From contig NZ_CP022098.1 in assembly GCF_002305875.1 (NCBI RefSeq), forward strand, positions 682,001 through 746,000: a stretch of DNA of 64,000 nucleotides. The letters are read 5' to 3'. Position 1 is the stretch's first letter. The number at the start of each line of letters is the position of its first letter. The notes beneath the pieces are model-generated. The model saw only the letters and a list, made by a program, of their open reading frames with translations, had not been told where the DNA came from and searched no databases. This document shows positions 51,360-60,470 of this stretch, in pieces. This DNA is from Cystobacter fuscus. GTDB taxonomy: Bacteria; Myxococcota; Myxococcia; Myxococcales; Myxococcaceae. The position numbers and the translations under genes are program-made.

Positions 51360-53291
51360 ATGAGTGCATCACCTCCCTCCTTGTCCTCCGTGCCCTCCGT
51401 GCCCTCCGTTCCGGGTGCTCCGGACTCAAACAAACGCCTCGCCGCGCTGGCGATGGCGGCGTTGGGCATCGTCTACGGAGACATCGGGACGAGCCCGCTC
51501 TACGCGCTGCGCGAGTGCTTCACGGGTGAGCACGGCGTGGCGCCGACGCATGACAACGTGCTCGGGGTGCTGTCGCTCATCTTCTGGGCGCTCATCATGG
51601 TGGTGTCGGTGAAGTACCTGGTGTTCGTGATGAGGGCGGACAACCGGGGCGAGGGCGGCATCCTGGCGCTCATGGCGCTGGCGATGCAGCGCAAGCGGGG
51701 CGAGGAGGTGAAGGTGCGGCCGGTGGTCATCACCTTCGGCCTGTTCGGCGCCGCGCTCCTCTATGGAGATGGGCTCATCACACCGGCCATCTCCGTGCTC
51801 AGCGCGGTGGAGGGCCTGAGCGTGGCCACGCCCATGTTCGAGGCCTACATCCGTCCCCTGACGATCCTCATCCTGATGGGCCTGTTCCTCATCCAGCGGC
51901 ATGGCACGGCCGGCATCGGCGCCATCTTCGGGCCCTTCATGCTCCTGTGGTTCCTCACGCTGGCGGTGCTGGGCGTGAAGGAGATGGTGACGTATCCGGC
52001 CGTGTTGGGGGCGCTGTCGCCCCTGCATGGGGTGAACTTCTTCCTGGCCAACAAGGGGCACGGCTTCCTGGCGCTCGGCGGGGTGTTCCTGGTGGTGACG
52101 GGTGGCGAGGCGCTCTACGCGGACATGGGCCACTTCGGCGCGAAGCCCATCAAGTTGGCCTGGTTCGGGGTGGTGCTCCCGTCGCTGATGCTCAACTACA
52201 TGGGGCAGGGCGCGCTGCTCCTGCGCGATCCCAACGCCGCGCGCAACCCCTTCTTCCTCCTGGCGCCGGACTGGGCGCTCTACCCGCTGGTGGCCCTGTC
52301 CACGGGCGCGGCGGTGATCGCCGCGCAGGCGCTCATCTCCGGGGCGTTCTCCATCACCCAGCAGGCCATCCAGCTCGGTTACAGCCCGCGCCTGGAGGTG
52401 GTGCACACGTCCGCGGAGGAGCGGGGGCAGATCTACCTGCCGGGCATCAACCTGGCGCTGCTCGTGGGCGTCATCCTGACGGTGCTCGGCTTCAAGTCCT
52501 CCACGAACCTGGCGGCGGCCTACGGCATCGCGGTGTCGACGGCCATGAGCATCACCACGGTGCTCGCGTACGTGGTGGCGCGCGAGCGCTGGAACGTGTC
52601 GCGCGCGGTGGCGCTGCCGGTGGCGGGCCTCTTCGCCATCATGGACCTGTCCTTCTTCAGCGCCAACGCGGTGAAGATCGCCGCGGGCGGCTGGTTCCCG
52701 TTGCTGCTCGCCCTGGCGGTGTTCACGCTGATGACGACGTGGAAGCGGGGGCGCGACATCCTGGCCCAGCGGCTGCGCTCGAGCAGCATCCCGCTCACCC
52801 AGCTCCTGGAGAGCTTCGGCGACCACCCGCCCGTGCGCGTGTCGGGCACGGCCATCTTCATGACGGGCAACCCCGAGGGCACGCCGCCCGCGCTCCTGCA
52901 CAACCTCAAGCACAACAAGGTACTGCACGAACAGGTGATGCTCCTGACCATCGCCTCCGAGGAGGTGCCGCACGTGCCCCCGGAGGACCGCGTGGAGGTC
53001 ATCCGCCTGGAGGCGGGGTTCGTGCGGGTGATTTCGCGTCACGGCTTCATGGAGAACCCGAGCATCCCGGAGATCCTCAAGCGGGCGCGCGAGAAGGGGT
53101 TGCAGTTCAACCTGATGGGCACGTCCTTCTTCCTCGGGCGCGAGACGCTCATTCCGAGCAAGAAGCCCGGCATGGCCATGTGGCGCGAGGCGTTGTTCGC
53201 GTGGATGAGCCGCAACGCGCGCAGCGCGACGTCCTACTTCCGCATTCCCCCCAACCGCGTGGTGGAGCTGGGCGCGCAGGTGGAGCTGTAG
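51360..53291 (+). CDS. kup: Kup-type potassium uptake transporter
   Basis: A 643-residue member of the KUP/HAK family, proton-coupled potassium import. About twelve membrane helices are followed by a ~170-residue soluble C-terminus. The family signature GIVYGDIGTSPLYALRECF is present, with DNRGEGGILALMALA, LYGDGLITPAISVLSAVEG and TGGEALYADMGHFG. The ATG at 51360 has GGAGGAG 6 bp upstream, and the upstream in-frame ATG (51258) is rejected. The N-terminus has short Ser-Val-Pro repeats. It is monocistronic, followed by a stem-loop. Confidence 0.95.
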   Translation: MSASPPSLSSVPSVPSVPGAPDSNKRLAALAMAALGIVYGDIGTSPLYALRECFTGEHGVAPTHDNVLGVLSLIFWALIMVVSVKYLVFVMRADNRGEGGILALMALAMQRKRGEEVKVRPVVITFGLFGAALLYGDGLITPAISVLSAVEGLSVATPMFEAYIRPLTILILMGLFLIQRHGTAGIGAIFGPFMLLWFLTLAVLGVKEMVTYPAVLGALSPLHGVNFFLANKGHGFLALGGVFLVVTGGEALYADMGHFGAKPIKLAWFGVVLPSLMLNYMGQGALLLRDPNAARNPFFLLAPDWALYPLVALSTGAAVIAAQALISGAFSITQQAIQLGYSPRLEVVHTSAEERGQIYLPGINLALLVGVILTVLGFKSSTNLAAAYGIAVSTAMSITTVLAYVVARERWNVSRAVALPVAGLFAIMDLSFFSANAVKIAAGGWFPLLLALAVFTLMTTWKRGRDILAQRLRSSSIPLTQLLESFGDHPPVRVSGTAIFMTGNPEGTPPALLHNLKHNKVLHEQVMLLTIASEEVPHVPPEDRVEVIRLEAGFVRVISRHGFMENPSIPEILKRAREKGLQFNLMGTSFFLGRETLIPSKKPGMAMWREALFAWMSRNARSATSYFRIPPNRVVELGAQVEL

Positions 53292-53324
53292 CCACCAGCG
53301 GACGCCGGTACCTCCGTTCCGTCA

Positions 53325-53356
53325 ACGGCTGAACAGCTCGGGAGGGCTTCAGCCGT
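53325..53356 (+). terminator. Stem-loop after kup, probable terminator
   Basis: ACGGCTGAA and TTCAGCCGT form a perfect 9-bp stem, and AGC...GCT within the loop can extend it after a small bulge. It begins 33 bases after the kup stop. No T tract. Confidence 0.55.
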
Positions 53357-53393
53357 CCACGCGCTCGTCGGTCGGGCCCGGGTGGCCTTACTG

Positions 53394-55607
53394 ATGTGCC
53401 CCATGCCCCCCCCGCCCTCTCCTCGCCGCTCATCCGGTGCGTGTGTCCGTCTCGGTCTGTCGTTGTGCCTGCTGTCCTGGCTGTCGTTGGGGACGGCGTG
53501 TGTGAGTTACAGCTGGGAGGACGAGCCGCTCGTGCCGCCCCGGAGTGGCCCCACCCCGCCGGGTGGTCTGCCGTCCACCGGCAACCCCTCCACGCCCCAG
53601 CCCGCTCCCCCCACGCCCGGCAAGACGCCCGCGCTGGGGGGCTTCGTCGTGGTCACCGGCGATGACGCCGATGACCTGTGGCACTGCGAGGGCTCGCTGT
53701 GTGGTGGGCTCTTCCCCTCGCTCTTCCGCGAGGCGCTCTCCCGCTCGCGCACGGGAGGCCAGGGCATCCTCGCCATCGGTGTGAACGGCGAGCAGGCCCT
53801 GACGGCCTTCGAGAGCTGGAATGATCCGGCCCAGGGCGGCCCGGGTGCTCTCGTCACCCACGTGCGCTCCACCGAGGACATCTCGCGGGTGGACTTCTCC
53901 CGCTACGCCTTCGTCTACCTGCCGTCGGCGCAGCAGCACACGCTCGGGGGACTCACCGCCAGGCAGATCGGCGCCCTCAACGAGCGCCAGCCGGACCTGT
54001 CGCGCTTCGTCAACGAGCGGGGTGGCTCGCTCATCGCGCTCACCCAGGCGGGGGTCACCGGGGGTTGGGGCTTCCTTCCCCTGCCGCTCACCACCCGGGA
54101 CACCGAGTTCGACTTCGCCCAGCCGACCCAGGAGCTGACCGCTTTCGCGCCCTCGCTGACGAGCGCGGAGCTCAGCCACAAGTCCTTCCACAACGTCTTC
54201 ACCGGGCCGAGCGGCTACTCGGGCCTGCGCGTGCTCGCCGTCAACGACGAGGTCTACCACCCGGACAAGGGTCTGCCGGTGATGCTCGGGGGCTCGGCCA
54301 TCGTCCTCACCGCCGAGGACTGCGCGGATGGGCGCGACAACGACGGGGATGGCGCGGTGGACGGCGAGGACCCGGACTGCCAGGTGTGCGGCAATGGTCG
54401 GGTGGATCCCGGCGAGGCGTGTGATGACGGCAACACGGTGGGCGGCGATGGGTGCGGCGCCTCGTGCCAGAACGAGAACCACGCGCCCGAGGTCACCTGC
54501 CGCGATGCCACGGTGTGCACGGATCCGGGGCTGTGTGTCGCCACGAGCCCCACGGGCCTGGCCACCGCGACGGATGCGGACGGCGACGAGATTTCGTGGG
54601 ACACGCACCCGCTGGGCCCCTATGCGCCGGGTGTGCATGGCCTGTGCGTCACCGCGTCGGATGGGCGGAAGATCGACTCGTGCTGGTCCAACGTGACGGT
54701 GCGCGACTGCGAGGCGCCTCGGTTCACGTGCCCGGCGGACTTCACGGTGGAGTGCTCGGCGGAAGGCAGTGCGCCCGTGTCGCCGCCCGAGGTGGGCGCC
54801 ACGGACAACTGCGGCGTGGCCCGGGTGACGCGGCCCGAGGGGGGCACGCTGCCGCTGGGCACGCATGAGCTCGTCTACACGGCGACGGACTCGGCCGGCA
54901 ACACCGCCACGTGCGCGCCCAAGGTCACGGTGGTGGACTCGCGGCCGCCCTCGGTGGCGTGCCCCGCGCCCATCACCACCGAGTGCACCGGCCGCAACTC
55001 CGCCTGGGTGACGCCCGGCGCGGCCCACGCCACGGACTCCTGCACCGAGGCCGCGCTGTCCGGCCCCGAGGCGGACTTCTACCCGCTGGGCGTCAACACC
55101 GTGCGCTACACGGCGCGGGACGGCTCGGGCAACGAGGCGTCGTGCACCTCCACCATCCAGGTGGTGGATCAGACGCCGCCCACGGTGGACGTGACGCCGC
55201 CCGAGCCCCTGTGGCCGGTGGATCAGAAGTACCGCACGCTGCGCCTGGAGGACTGCATCACGGTGTACGACCGGTGCAGCGGTGGGCTCACGCAGACGGG
55301 GGCCACGGGCGGCATCACCTGCGTGTCCTCGGACGAGCCGAAGGGGAGCGAGCCGGACGTCGTCTTCGTGGACGCCACGACGGTGAAGGTGCGCGTGGAC
55401 CGCGAGGCCGAGGGAGATGGCCGTGTGTACTCACTGCACTTCGAGGTGCGGGACGCGGCGGGCAATGTCACCCGGGGGCTGTGCCCGGTGGGCGTGCCGC
55501 TGGAGCGCGGCGGGGCGCCCGTGCACGACAGCGGCGAGCAGTGGCGCACGTGCCGGAGCGAGGGCGGTGCGCCCGCATGGAAGCCCCTGGTCTCCAAGGC
55601 CCGCTGA
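53394..55607 (+). CDS. Large lipoprotein with DUF4215-type Cys repeat and two HYR domains
   Basis: About 737 residues. The N-terminus LSLCLLSWLSLGTACVSY is a lipoprotein signal with lipobox LGTAC. Residues ~70-310 form an unidentified domain beginning GGFVVVTGDDADDLWHCEG, which could hold an IgG-like or alpha/beta fold. A calcium-type DNDGDGAVDGEDPDC segment leads into CGNGRVDPGEACDDGN, the myxobacterial DUF4215 Cys repeat. Two HYR-type immunoglobulin-like units follow (APRFTCPADFTVECS; PPSVACPAPITTEC), then a last beta-rich domain. It is probably a surface adhesin or matrix protein. Start is uncertain: GTG 53382, ATG 53394 and ATG 53403 are all in frame. Confidence 0.75.
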   Translation: MCPMPPPPSPRRSSGACVRLGLSLCLLSWLSLGTACVSYSWEDEPLVPPRSGPTPPGGLPSTGNPSTPQPAPPTPGKTPALGGFVVVTGDDADDLWHCEGSLCGGLFPSLFREALSRSRTGGQGILAIGVNGEQALTAFESWNDPAQGGPGALVTHVRSTEDISRVDFSRYAFVYLPSAQQHTLGGLTARQIGALNERQPDLSRFVNERGGSLIALTQAGVTGGWGFLPLPLTTRDTEFDFAQPTQELTAFAPSLTSAELSHKSFHNVFTGPSGYSGLRVLAVNDEVYHPDKGLPVMLGGSAIVLTAEDCADGRDNDGDGAVDGEDPDCQVCGNGRVDPGEACDDGNTVGGDGCGASCQNENHAPEVTCRDATVCTDPGLCVATSPTGLATATDADGDEISWDTHPLGPYAPGVHGLCVTASDGRKIDSCWSNVTVRDCEAPRFTCPADFTVECSAEGSAPVSPPEVGATDNCGVARVTRPEGGTLPLGTHELVYTATDSAGNTATCAPKVTVVDSRPPSVACPAPITTECTGRNSAWVTPGAAHATDSCTEAALSGPEADFYPLGVNTVRYTARDGSGNEASCTSTIQVVDQTPPTVDVTPPEPLWPVDQKYRTLRLEDCITVYDRCSGGLTQTGATGGITCVSSDEPKGSEPDVVFVDATTVKVRVDREAEGDGRVYSLHFEVRDAAGNVTRGLCPVGVPLERGGAPVHDSGEQWRTCRSEGGAPAWKPLVSKAR

Positions 55608-55638
55608 GGGGGCCTCCCTGACCCAAAGGGGGGCGGGC

Positions 55639-56373
55639 CTACTCGTCCAGCAGCAGGGGCGAGAAGCCCGCCGCGTCGCACGAGGCCAGCACGTAGCGGA
55701 TGCCGGCGCGCTCCCCGGTGAAGCCCGCGGGGATGCCTCCGGCGTGCAGGTGCCCGTAGACGCACACCTTGGGCTTGTACGCCTCGATGGGCCCGAGGAA
55801 CGCGGTGGGCTTCTCGTTGGCGTAGATGGGAGGGAAGTGCACCGCCACCACGCGCGTGAGGGGCGTGGGGCTCTCCTTCTCCTTCTTCTCCGCCTCCGCG
55901 ATGGACGTCATCAGCCGGCGCGTCTCGCGCTCCACGTAGCCCGCGTCCCCGGACTCATCGCCCATCTCCCCGCCGGGCATGGGCGGGGCCTCGGGCGCGG
56001 TCCACAGCCGCGTGCCGGCGATCACCCACCGGCCGATGATGACCGAGCTGTTGTGGAGGAAGCCCTCCACCGTCTTGTAGGGCTCGAGCAGCTTGCGCAG
56101 CTTCGACGCCGAGTCGCCCCACCAATAGTCGTGGTTGCCACGCACCAGCACCTTGCGCCCCGGCCGCTCGTCCAGCCACTTGAGGTCGTCCAACACCTCG
56201 TGGGGGCGCGTGGCCCACGAGATGTCGCCCACCACGAGCACCACGTCCTCGGGTCGGACCTTCTCGTCCCAGGCGCGTTGCAGGGGCAGGGGGTGATCCG
56301 TCCACCCGAAGCGGTGCATGTCCTTGTTGCGGGTGGAGGGCAGGTGGGTGTCGCCGATGGCGAAGAGACGCAT
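55639..56373 (-). CDS. Cytoplasmic metallophosphoesterase
   Basis: A 244-residue calcineurin-like phosphoesterase of the compact type. It has FAIGDTHLP (DxH), VLVVGDISWA (GD), VLVRGNHDYWWG (GNHD), VAVHFPPIYA and VCVYGHLHAGG (GHxH), so all metal ligands are in place. It has no signal peptide. The ATG at 56373 has AGGAGAGG upstream. It converges on the HYR lipoprotein gene with 31 bp between the stops. Substrate unknown; relatives annotate as predicted phosphohydrolases. Confidence 0.88.
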   Translation of the reverse strand: MRLFAIGDTHLPSTRNKDMHRFGWTDHPLPLQRAWDEKVRPEDVVLVVGDISWATRPHEVLDDLKWLDERPGRKVLVRGNHDYWWGDSASKLRKLLEPYKTVEGFLHNSSVIIGRWVIAGTRLWTAPEAPPMPGGEMGDESGDAGYVERETRRLMTSIAEAEKKEKESPTPLTRVVAVHFPPIYANEKPTAFLGPIEAYKPKVCVYGHLHAGGIPAGFTGERAGIRYVLASCDAAGFSPLLLDE

Positions 56374-56518
56374 GGTGTCCTCTCCTAGCCCAAAGCCGCC
56401 ACCCGCGTCGTCCTCGACGTCCCCCATCTGTCTCTCCTCGGGACGAATGGGGTGCGGGTTGGCGGACGTTTCGCCGCATGGCGTTGCGCGGCGCGTGCGC
56501 CCGCCACCATGAATGACA

Positions 56519-56554
56519 GTCTCAGACGGGACAGACTCCGCGTCGGAGTGAGAC
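56519..56554. repeat. Nested inverted repeats upstream of the amidase gene
   Basis: ACTCCG-CGT-CGGAGT is a perfect 15-bp palindrome with 6-bp arms, flanked by GTCTC (56519-56523) and GAGAC (56550-56554), which also pair. It lies in the 310-bp gap between divergent genes, 130 bp before the amidase start. It could be an operator or an RNA structure. Confidence 0.45.
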
Positions 56555-56575
56555 GTTGGACGCGGTGCGAAACGC

Positions 56576-56613
56576 GGCTTTTTTCCTCGAAACTCAGGTT
56601 CTGAGAAAAAACC
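56576..56613 (+). promoter_or_regulatory. AT-rich hairpin in the amidase leader region
   Basis: A six-T run (56579-56584) and a six-A run (56606-56611) can pair across CTC/GAG. Inside, CTCAG-GTT-CTGAG (56593-56605) offers a competing 5-bp hairpin. Such alternative structures with homopolymer runs stand out in this GC-rich sequence and could end a transcript on either strand or tune the leader. The rest of 56374-56683 holds no gene. Confidence 0.4.
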
Positions 56614-56683
56614 GACTTCCCATGGGGAAAGGGAAAGAGCATTTTAGCCGCCCACCCCCATCCTTGTTTGAAGGAGATTGCCC

Positions 56684-58297
56684 ATGCGTCCTTTCCGTCC
56701 CCCGATGGTGGCCGCTGTCGCCGCGTTGTGCCTTTCCGCCTGTGGTCCGCAAGACGCCGTGGAGGGCGCCGCTGGCTCCGCCGTGGAAGACTCGCGCACC
56801 CCGGAGCAGCGCGAGGCCCAGCGCACGCCTCATGAGCTCAACGAGGCCTTTACCCGGGCGGCCAATGACTTCCAGGTCCCGGCGGATCTGCTCAAGGCCA
56901 TTGCCTACACGGAGACGCGCTTCGAGATGATCTCCGGCCAGCAGGAGTTCGAGGGAATGCCGGCGGCGCACGGTCTGATGGCGCTGCGGGGCGAGAAGCT
57001 GGCGGAAGGCGCGAGGCTGGCGGGCGTGACGGAGGAGGCGGCGCGCACGAGGCCGGAGGAGAACATCCGGGCGGCGGCGGCGCTGCTGTCGAGCTACGCG
57101 GCGGAAGCGGGACTGGACCGGAGCGACGTGGGGGCGTGGGCTCCGGTGGTGGTGAAGCTGAGCGGAATCACGAATCCGGAGGCGCAGGCGGAGTACGTGC
57201 ACCGGGACGTGTACGGGGTGATGCGCAAGGGCGTGGTGGCGCAGACGCCGGAGGGCCGGGTGGCGGTGTCGCTGATGCCGAGCGAGGTGGCGGCCCGGTT
57301 CGCCTCGCCGAGCGTGCGCGCGATGCTGGCGGGTAAGGACTACGCCTCGGCCGTCTGGCGTCCCTCGCCCAACTACGGCTCGCGTCCCACGGGCGCCCAG
57401 GGTGACGTGCAGATGATCGTCATCCACACGTGTGAGGGCACCTACTCGAGCTGCTGGAGCTGGCTGACGAACTCGGCCTCCGGGGTGAGCGCGCACTACG
57501 TGGTGAAGGAGGACGGCGGAGAGATCTCCCAGCTCGTGAGCGAGGCGGACCGGGGTTGGCACGTGGGTGCGTCCTATGATCCGAGCCTCAACGGGGGCAC
57601 GCTGGGGTCGCTGAAAGACGTGTCGGTGAACCACTTCTCGGTGGGCATCGAGCACGGCGGCTCGGCCAGCCAGAGCTCCTTCCCGACGGGGCAGATCGAC
57701 GCGTCGGCGAAGCTCTCGTGCGACATCTCCAAGCGCCAGGCGATCCCCATCGACAGCTACCACATCGTGGCCCACGGCAAGCTCCAGCCGGCCACCCGCA
57801 CGGACCCGGGTCCCAACTGGCCGTGGAGCACGTACCTCAGCAAGGTGAAGAGCGCCTGCGGTAGCACCGACACCTCGTCCATCATCGTCGACAGCAACAA
57901 CGCCAACAACGACACCGTCAACAAGGGCTACATCGAGGTGTCGGGCAACTGGGTGTCCACGTCCACGACGGGGGGCTACTACGGCTCGGGCTACTTCTAC
58001 GCGGAGACGGCGGCCGTATCGGACCCGGCGACCTTCTACTTCTACCTGCCCGCGGCGGGCTCCCGGACGATCTCCGCCTGGTGGACGGCGGGCAGCAACC
58101 GCTCGGCCGCGGCGCCCTTCATCATCTACGCGGGCAGCACGAAGCTGGCCACGGTGAACAAGGACCAGCAGACAGGGGGCGGGACCTGGAACACGCTGGG
58201 CACCTGGAGCTTCCCGGCCGGGTGGAACAAGGTGCAGCTCAGCCGCTGGGCCGCCGATGGCTACGTGGTCATCGCGGACGCCATCCGCGTGCAATAG
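56684..58297 (+). CDS. Lipoprotein N-acetylmuramoyl-L-alanine amidase with lytic-type and golvesin-like domains
   Basis: A 537-residue exported protein. The signal [14 protein letters not shown] is a lipoprotein type. Residues ~45-180 look like a lysozyme/SLT-type domain ([19 protein letters not shown] with a possible catalytic Glu). Residues ~235-395 are an Amidase_2 domain: MIVIHTCEG (first zinc His), [17 protein letters not shown], and [21 protein letters not shown] (second His and the Asp ligand). The last ~130 residues match the golvesin C-terminal/xanthan-lyase-like binding domain. It cleaves peptidoglycan, perhaps that of prey or its own. AAGGAGA at 56671-56677 fixes the ATG at 56684 over a TTG at 56678. 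Confidence 0.83.
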   Translation: MRPFRPPMVAAVAALCLSACGPQDAVEGAAGSAVEDSRTPEQREAQRTPHELNEAFTRAANDFQVPADLLKAIAYTETRFEMISGQQEFEGMPAAHGLMALRGEKLAEGARLAGVTEEAARTRPEENIRAAAALLSSYAAEAGLDRSDVGAWAPVVVKLSGITNPEAQAEYVHRDVYGVMRKGVVAQTPEGRVAVSLMPSEVAARFASPSVRAMLAGKDYASAVWRPSPNYGSRPTGAQGDVQMIVIHTCEGTYSSCWSWLTNSASGVSAHYVVKEDGGEISQLVSEADRGWHVGASYDPSLNGGTLGSLKDVSVNHFSVGIEHGGSASQSSFPTGQIDASAKLSCDISKRQAIPIDSYHIVAHGKLQPATRTDPGPNWPWSTYLSKVKSACGSTDTSSIIVDSNNANNDTVNKGYIEVSGNWVSTSTTGGYYGSGYFYAETAAVSDPATFYFYLPAAGSRTISAWWTAGSNRSAAAPFIIYAGSTKLATVNKDQQTGGGTWNTLGTWSFPAGWNKVQLSRWAADGYVVIADAIRVQ

Positions 58298-58309
58298 GCG
58301 TGGCACGTG

Positions 58310-59434
58310 ATGACGCGTGAGCGGGCGATGAGGAGGGGACGGGGTGGAGCGCGGCGGCTGGCCATGCTCGCCCTGGCCCTGGCCGGGTGTGGGGCGGGGA
58401 GGTGTGGCGGGGATGCGTCCGCGCCCATGTCCCTGGAGGAGCGGCGGGCCCTGCCGGGCGTCATCGCCTTCGTGTCCGAGCGGGCGCCCCAGCGCGATGT
58501 CTGGCTGGTGCGGCCCTCGGGCGGGGAGTCCCAGCTCACGCGTGCTCCCGAGGACGAGTACCCCGTCGCGCCGTCTCCGGATGGCGCGGCGATGTTGGTG
58601 GTGTCCGCGGCGGAAGTGGGGGGGCTGCACCTGGAGCAGCTCTGGCTCGTGCCGTTGGGGGGAGGCCCGCGCGTGAAGGTGACCGAGCCGCGCGGGCGGG
58701 CGCGCAACCCGAGCTGGGCGCCAGATGGAAGCTGGCTGGTGGTCGAGTCGGATGCACGGGGCTTCAGCGACGTGGTGCGGCAGGCGCCGCGCGCGGACGC
58801 GGAGGTGCTGGAACTGGCCACCGCGCGCGAGGGCAACTTCGAGCCGAGCGTGTCTCCGGATGGCACCCGGGTGGTGTTCGTGTCCAGCCGCGACGGGGAC
58901 CCGGAGCTGTACGTGATGAAGGCGGATGGGACGGACGTGCGCCGGCTCACCCACTTCCACCGGGAGGACATGGTTCCGCGCTGGAGTCCGGATGGGCAGT
59001 GGATTTCCTTCTTGAGCGACCGGGAGGGGCGCACGCGGCTGTATGTGATGAAGCCGGACGGGACGCAGCTGCGCCCGGTGTCGGGCAGCGCCACGGTGGG
59101 CGAGGAGCGCGAGCCCGCGTGGAGCCCGGATGGACGCAAGCTGGCGTTCGTCGCGGCCTCGAAGGACACGAAGGCACGCATCTGGGTGGTGGACGTGGCG
59201 GGCGGCGAGCCGGTGGCGCTGACGCGAGGCCAGGCCGTGGATGATCAGCCGGCGTGGAGCCCGGAGGGCAAGCACCTGGTGTTCGCCTCGGACCGCACGG
59301 GAGACGTGGAGCTGTTCCTGATGCGGGCGGACGGCAGCGGGCAGACCCGATTGACGACGTCCCAAGGCGCGGACTGGTTGCCGCGCTGGTTCATTCCCCG
59401 GAAGCCGCCGTCGCCGGACGCGGGCAGCCCCTGA
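58310..59434 (+). CDS. TolB-like PD40 beta-propeller lipoprotein
   Basis: About 374 residues. The signal ARRLAMLALALAGCGAG is of the lipoprotein type. The mature part consists of six or so WD40-like PD40 repeats with the recurrent SPDGT / WSPDGRKLAFVA / VMKADGTDVRRLT pattern, forming a TolB-type propeller. Such proteins mediate protein contacts in the periplasm or at the surface. It follows the amidase by 12 bp and may share its transcript. Start is uncertain: GTG 58307, ATG 58310 and ATG 58328 are in frame. Confidence 0.8.
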   Translation: MTRERAMRRGRGGARRLAMLALALAGCGAGRCGGDASAPMSLEERRALPGVIAFVSERAPQRDVWLVRPSGGESQLTRAPEDEYPVAPSPDGAAMLVVSAAEVGGLHLEQLWLVPLGGGPRVKVTEPRGRARNPSWAPDGSWLVVESDARGFSDVVRQAPRADAEVLELATAREGNFEPSVSPDGTRVVFVSSRDGDPELYVMKADGTDVRRLTHFHREDMVPRWSPDGQWISFLSDREGRTRLYVMKPDGTQLRPVSGSATVGEEREPAWSPDGRKLAFVAASKDTKARIWVVDVAGGEPVALTRGQAVDDQPAWSPEGKHLVFASDRTGDVELFLMRADGSGQTRLTTSQGADWLPRWFIPRKPPSPDAGSP

Positions 59435-59464
59435 CGCGGGCGCTCGGGTGGCTCAGCGCGCGTC
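59433..59464. terminator. Stem-loop over the ends of convergent genes
   Basis: GACGC-(GG)-GCGCT pairs with AGCGC-GCGTC, a 10-bp stem with a 2-base bulge and a 10-base loop. It spans the stop of the PD40 gene and the stop of the minus-strand lipoprotein gene, so it may end both transcripts. Confidence 0.45.
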
Positions 59465-60304
59465 GTTGCCCGGCGAGAGCGTGAGCACGAGAGCCGTGCC
59501 GGGCGTGACCGCCACGTTGCGGTGCCCGTGATCCTCGCTCCCCTTCACCGAGAGCAGGAAGCTCTCCGGCGCGGTGGCCGAGTGCACGTAGACGAAGAGT
59601 CCCGTGGTGCTCGTGCCGTCCTGGGGAGCGCCCTGGAAGTCCGGCGAGGGGTAGTAGATGCGCGAGGCGAGCTCCTCGCGGTCGGGCACCACGACGGCCC
59701 CCGCGAGCGGCTCGCCGGAGGCATCCACGATGCGGCCGAGGACGAAGCCCGCGTCGCGCAGGGTGCCCGCGCGCTGATCGCTGTGGCCGCGGATGGCCGC
59801 CTCGCCGATGGAGCGCGTCAGGGTCTGCTCGAAGGCCTCGGGCAGGGCCCAGGCGCGCGTGTCGGAGATGTCGGTGCTCGGCCGCGTGCGCGCGAGCGCG
59901 GTGTCGAAGATGACGGTGGAGCTGCGCACGAGTCCCGGGTGTTCCAGGCGCGCCGCGAGGCTCAGGTGGATGCCGCGCACGAGCACGTCGGACACGGAGA
60001 AGGCATGGTCCTCGCCGAGGAGTCCCTCGCCCAGGACGGCGTTCTCGTCATTCACCCCCATGCCCCAGGGCTCCTCGAGGGTGACGGTGAGCCCGTCGAG
60101 CGCGGGCAGCCGCTGCCCCTGGGCGTCGAGCAGATGTGCGGCCTCGGGAAGCAGCTCGGCGCGGCCGGACACGGTGATGGTCAGGTGATCGAGATCCACC
60201 TGGGTACTGCGATTGCCGTTGGGATCCGGAGCGCCACCGGACGAACAGGCGGTGGGGAGCAGACCCACCAGCGCGCAGAAAAGGAGGACATTCGAACGCT
60301 TCAT
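59453..60304 (-). CDS. Lipoprotein of unknown function with a carboxypeptidase-regulatory-like end
   Basis: A 283-residue lipoprotein: MKRSNVLLFCALVGLLPTACSSGG gives a lipobox LPTAC. The mature part is beta-rich. The segment GFVLGRIVDASGEPLAGAVVVPDRE resembles the carboxypeptidase regulatory-like (transthyretin-like) fold common in myxobacterial lipoproteins, followed by TTGLFVYVHSATAPESFLLSVKG. No enzymatic motif is seen. The ATG at 60304 is chosen because the signal peptide starts there. Function unknown. Confidence 0.7.
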   Translation of the reverse strand: MKRSNVLLFCALVGLLPTACSSGGAPDPNGNRSTQVDLDHLTITVSGRAELLPEAAHLLDAQGQRLPALDGLTVTLEEPWGMGVNDENAVLGEGLLGEDHAFSVSDVLVRGIHLSLAARLEHPGLVRSSTVIFDTALARTRPSTDISDTRAWALPEAFEQTLTRSIGEAAIRGHSDQRAGTLRDAGFVLGRIVDASGEPLAGAVVVPDREELASRIYYPSPDFQGAPQDGTSTTGLFVYVHSATAPESFLLSVKGSEDHGHRNVAVTPGTALVLTLSPGNDAR

Positions 60305-60399
60305 GACTGGATGCCAAGTTCTCCACGCTCCGGCCTGTTGGCAATCCACCCCCCGGGTACTGGGCGTTGGGCGGAGAACGAACATCGGGACACGAAGAA

Positions 60400-60438
60400 G
60401 GGCCGCCCCCCGTCCTCCAGAGAGGAAGGGAGCGGCCC
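60400..60438 (-). terminator. Long stem-loop terminator after the glycine-rich lipoprotein gene
   Basis: GGGCCGC and GCGGCCC form a perfect 7-bp outer stem. CCCC..CCTC and GAGG..GGG extend it inside to a CAGA loop. It lies 33 bases beyond the stop of the minus-strand gene ending at 60471, and on that strand is followed by CTTCTTCG, a mild pyrimidine tract. Confidence 0.7.
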
Positions 60439-60470
60439 CTGGAACAGCCTGGCGAGGTCGTTACCCCCGC

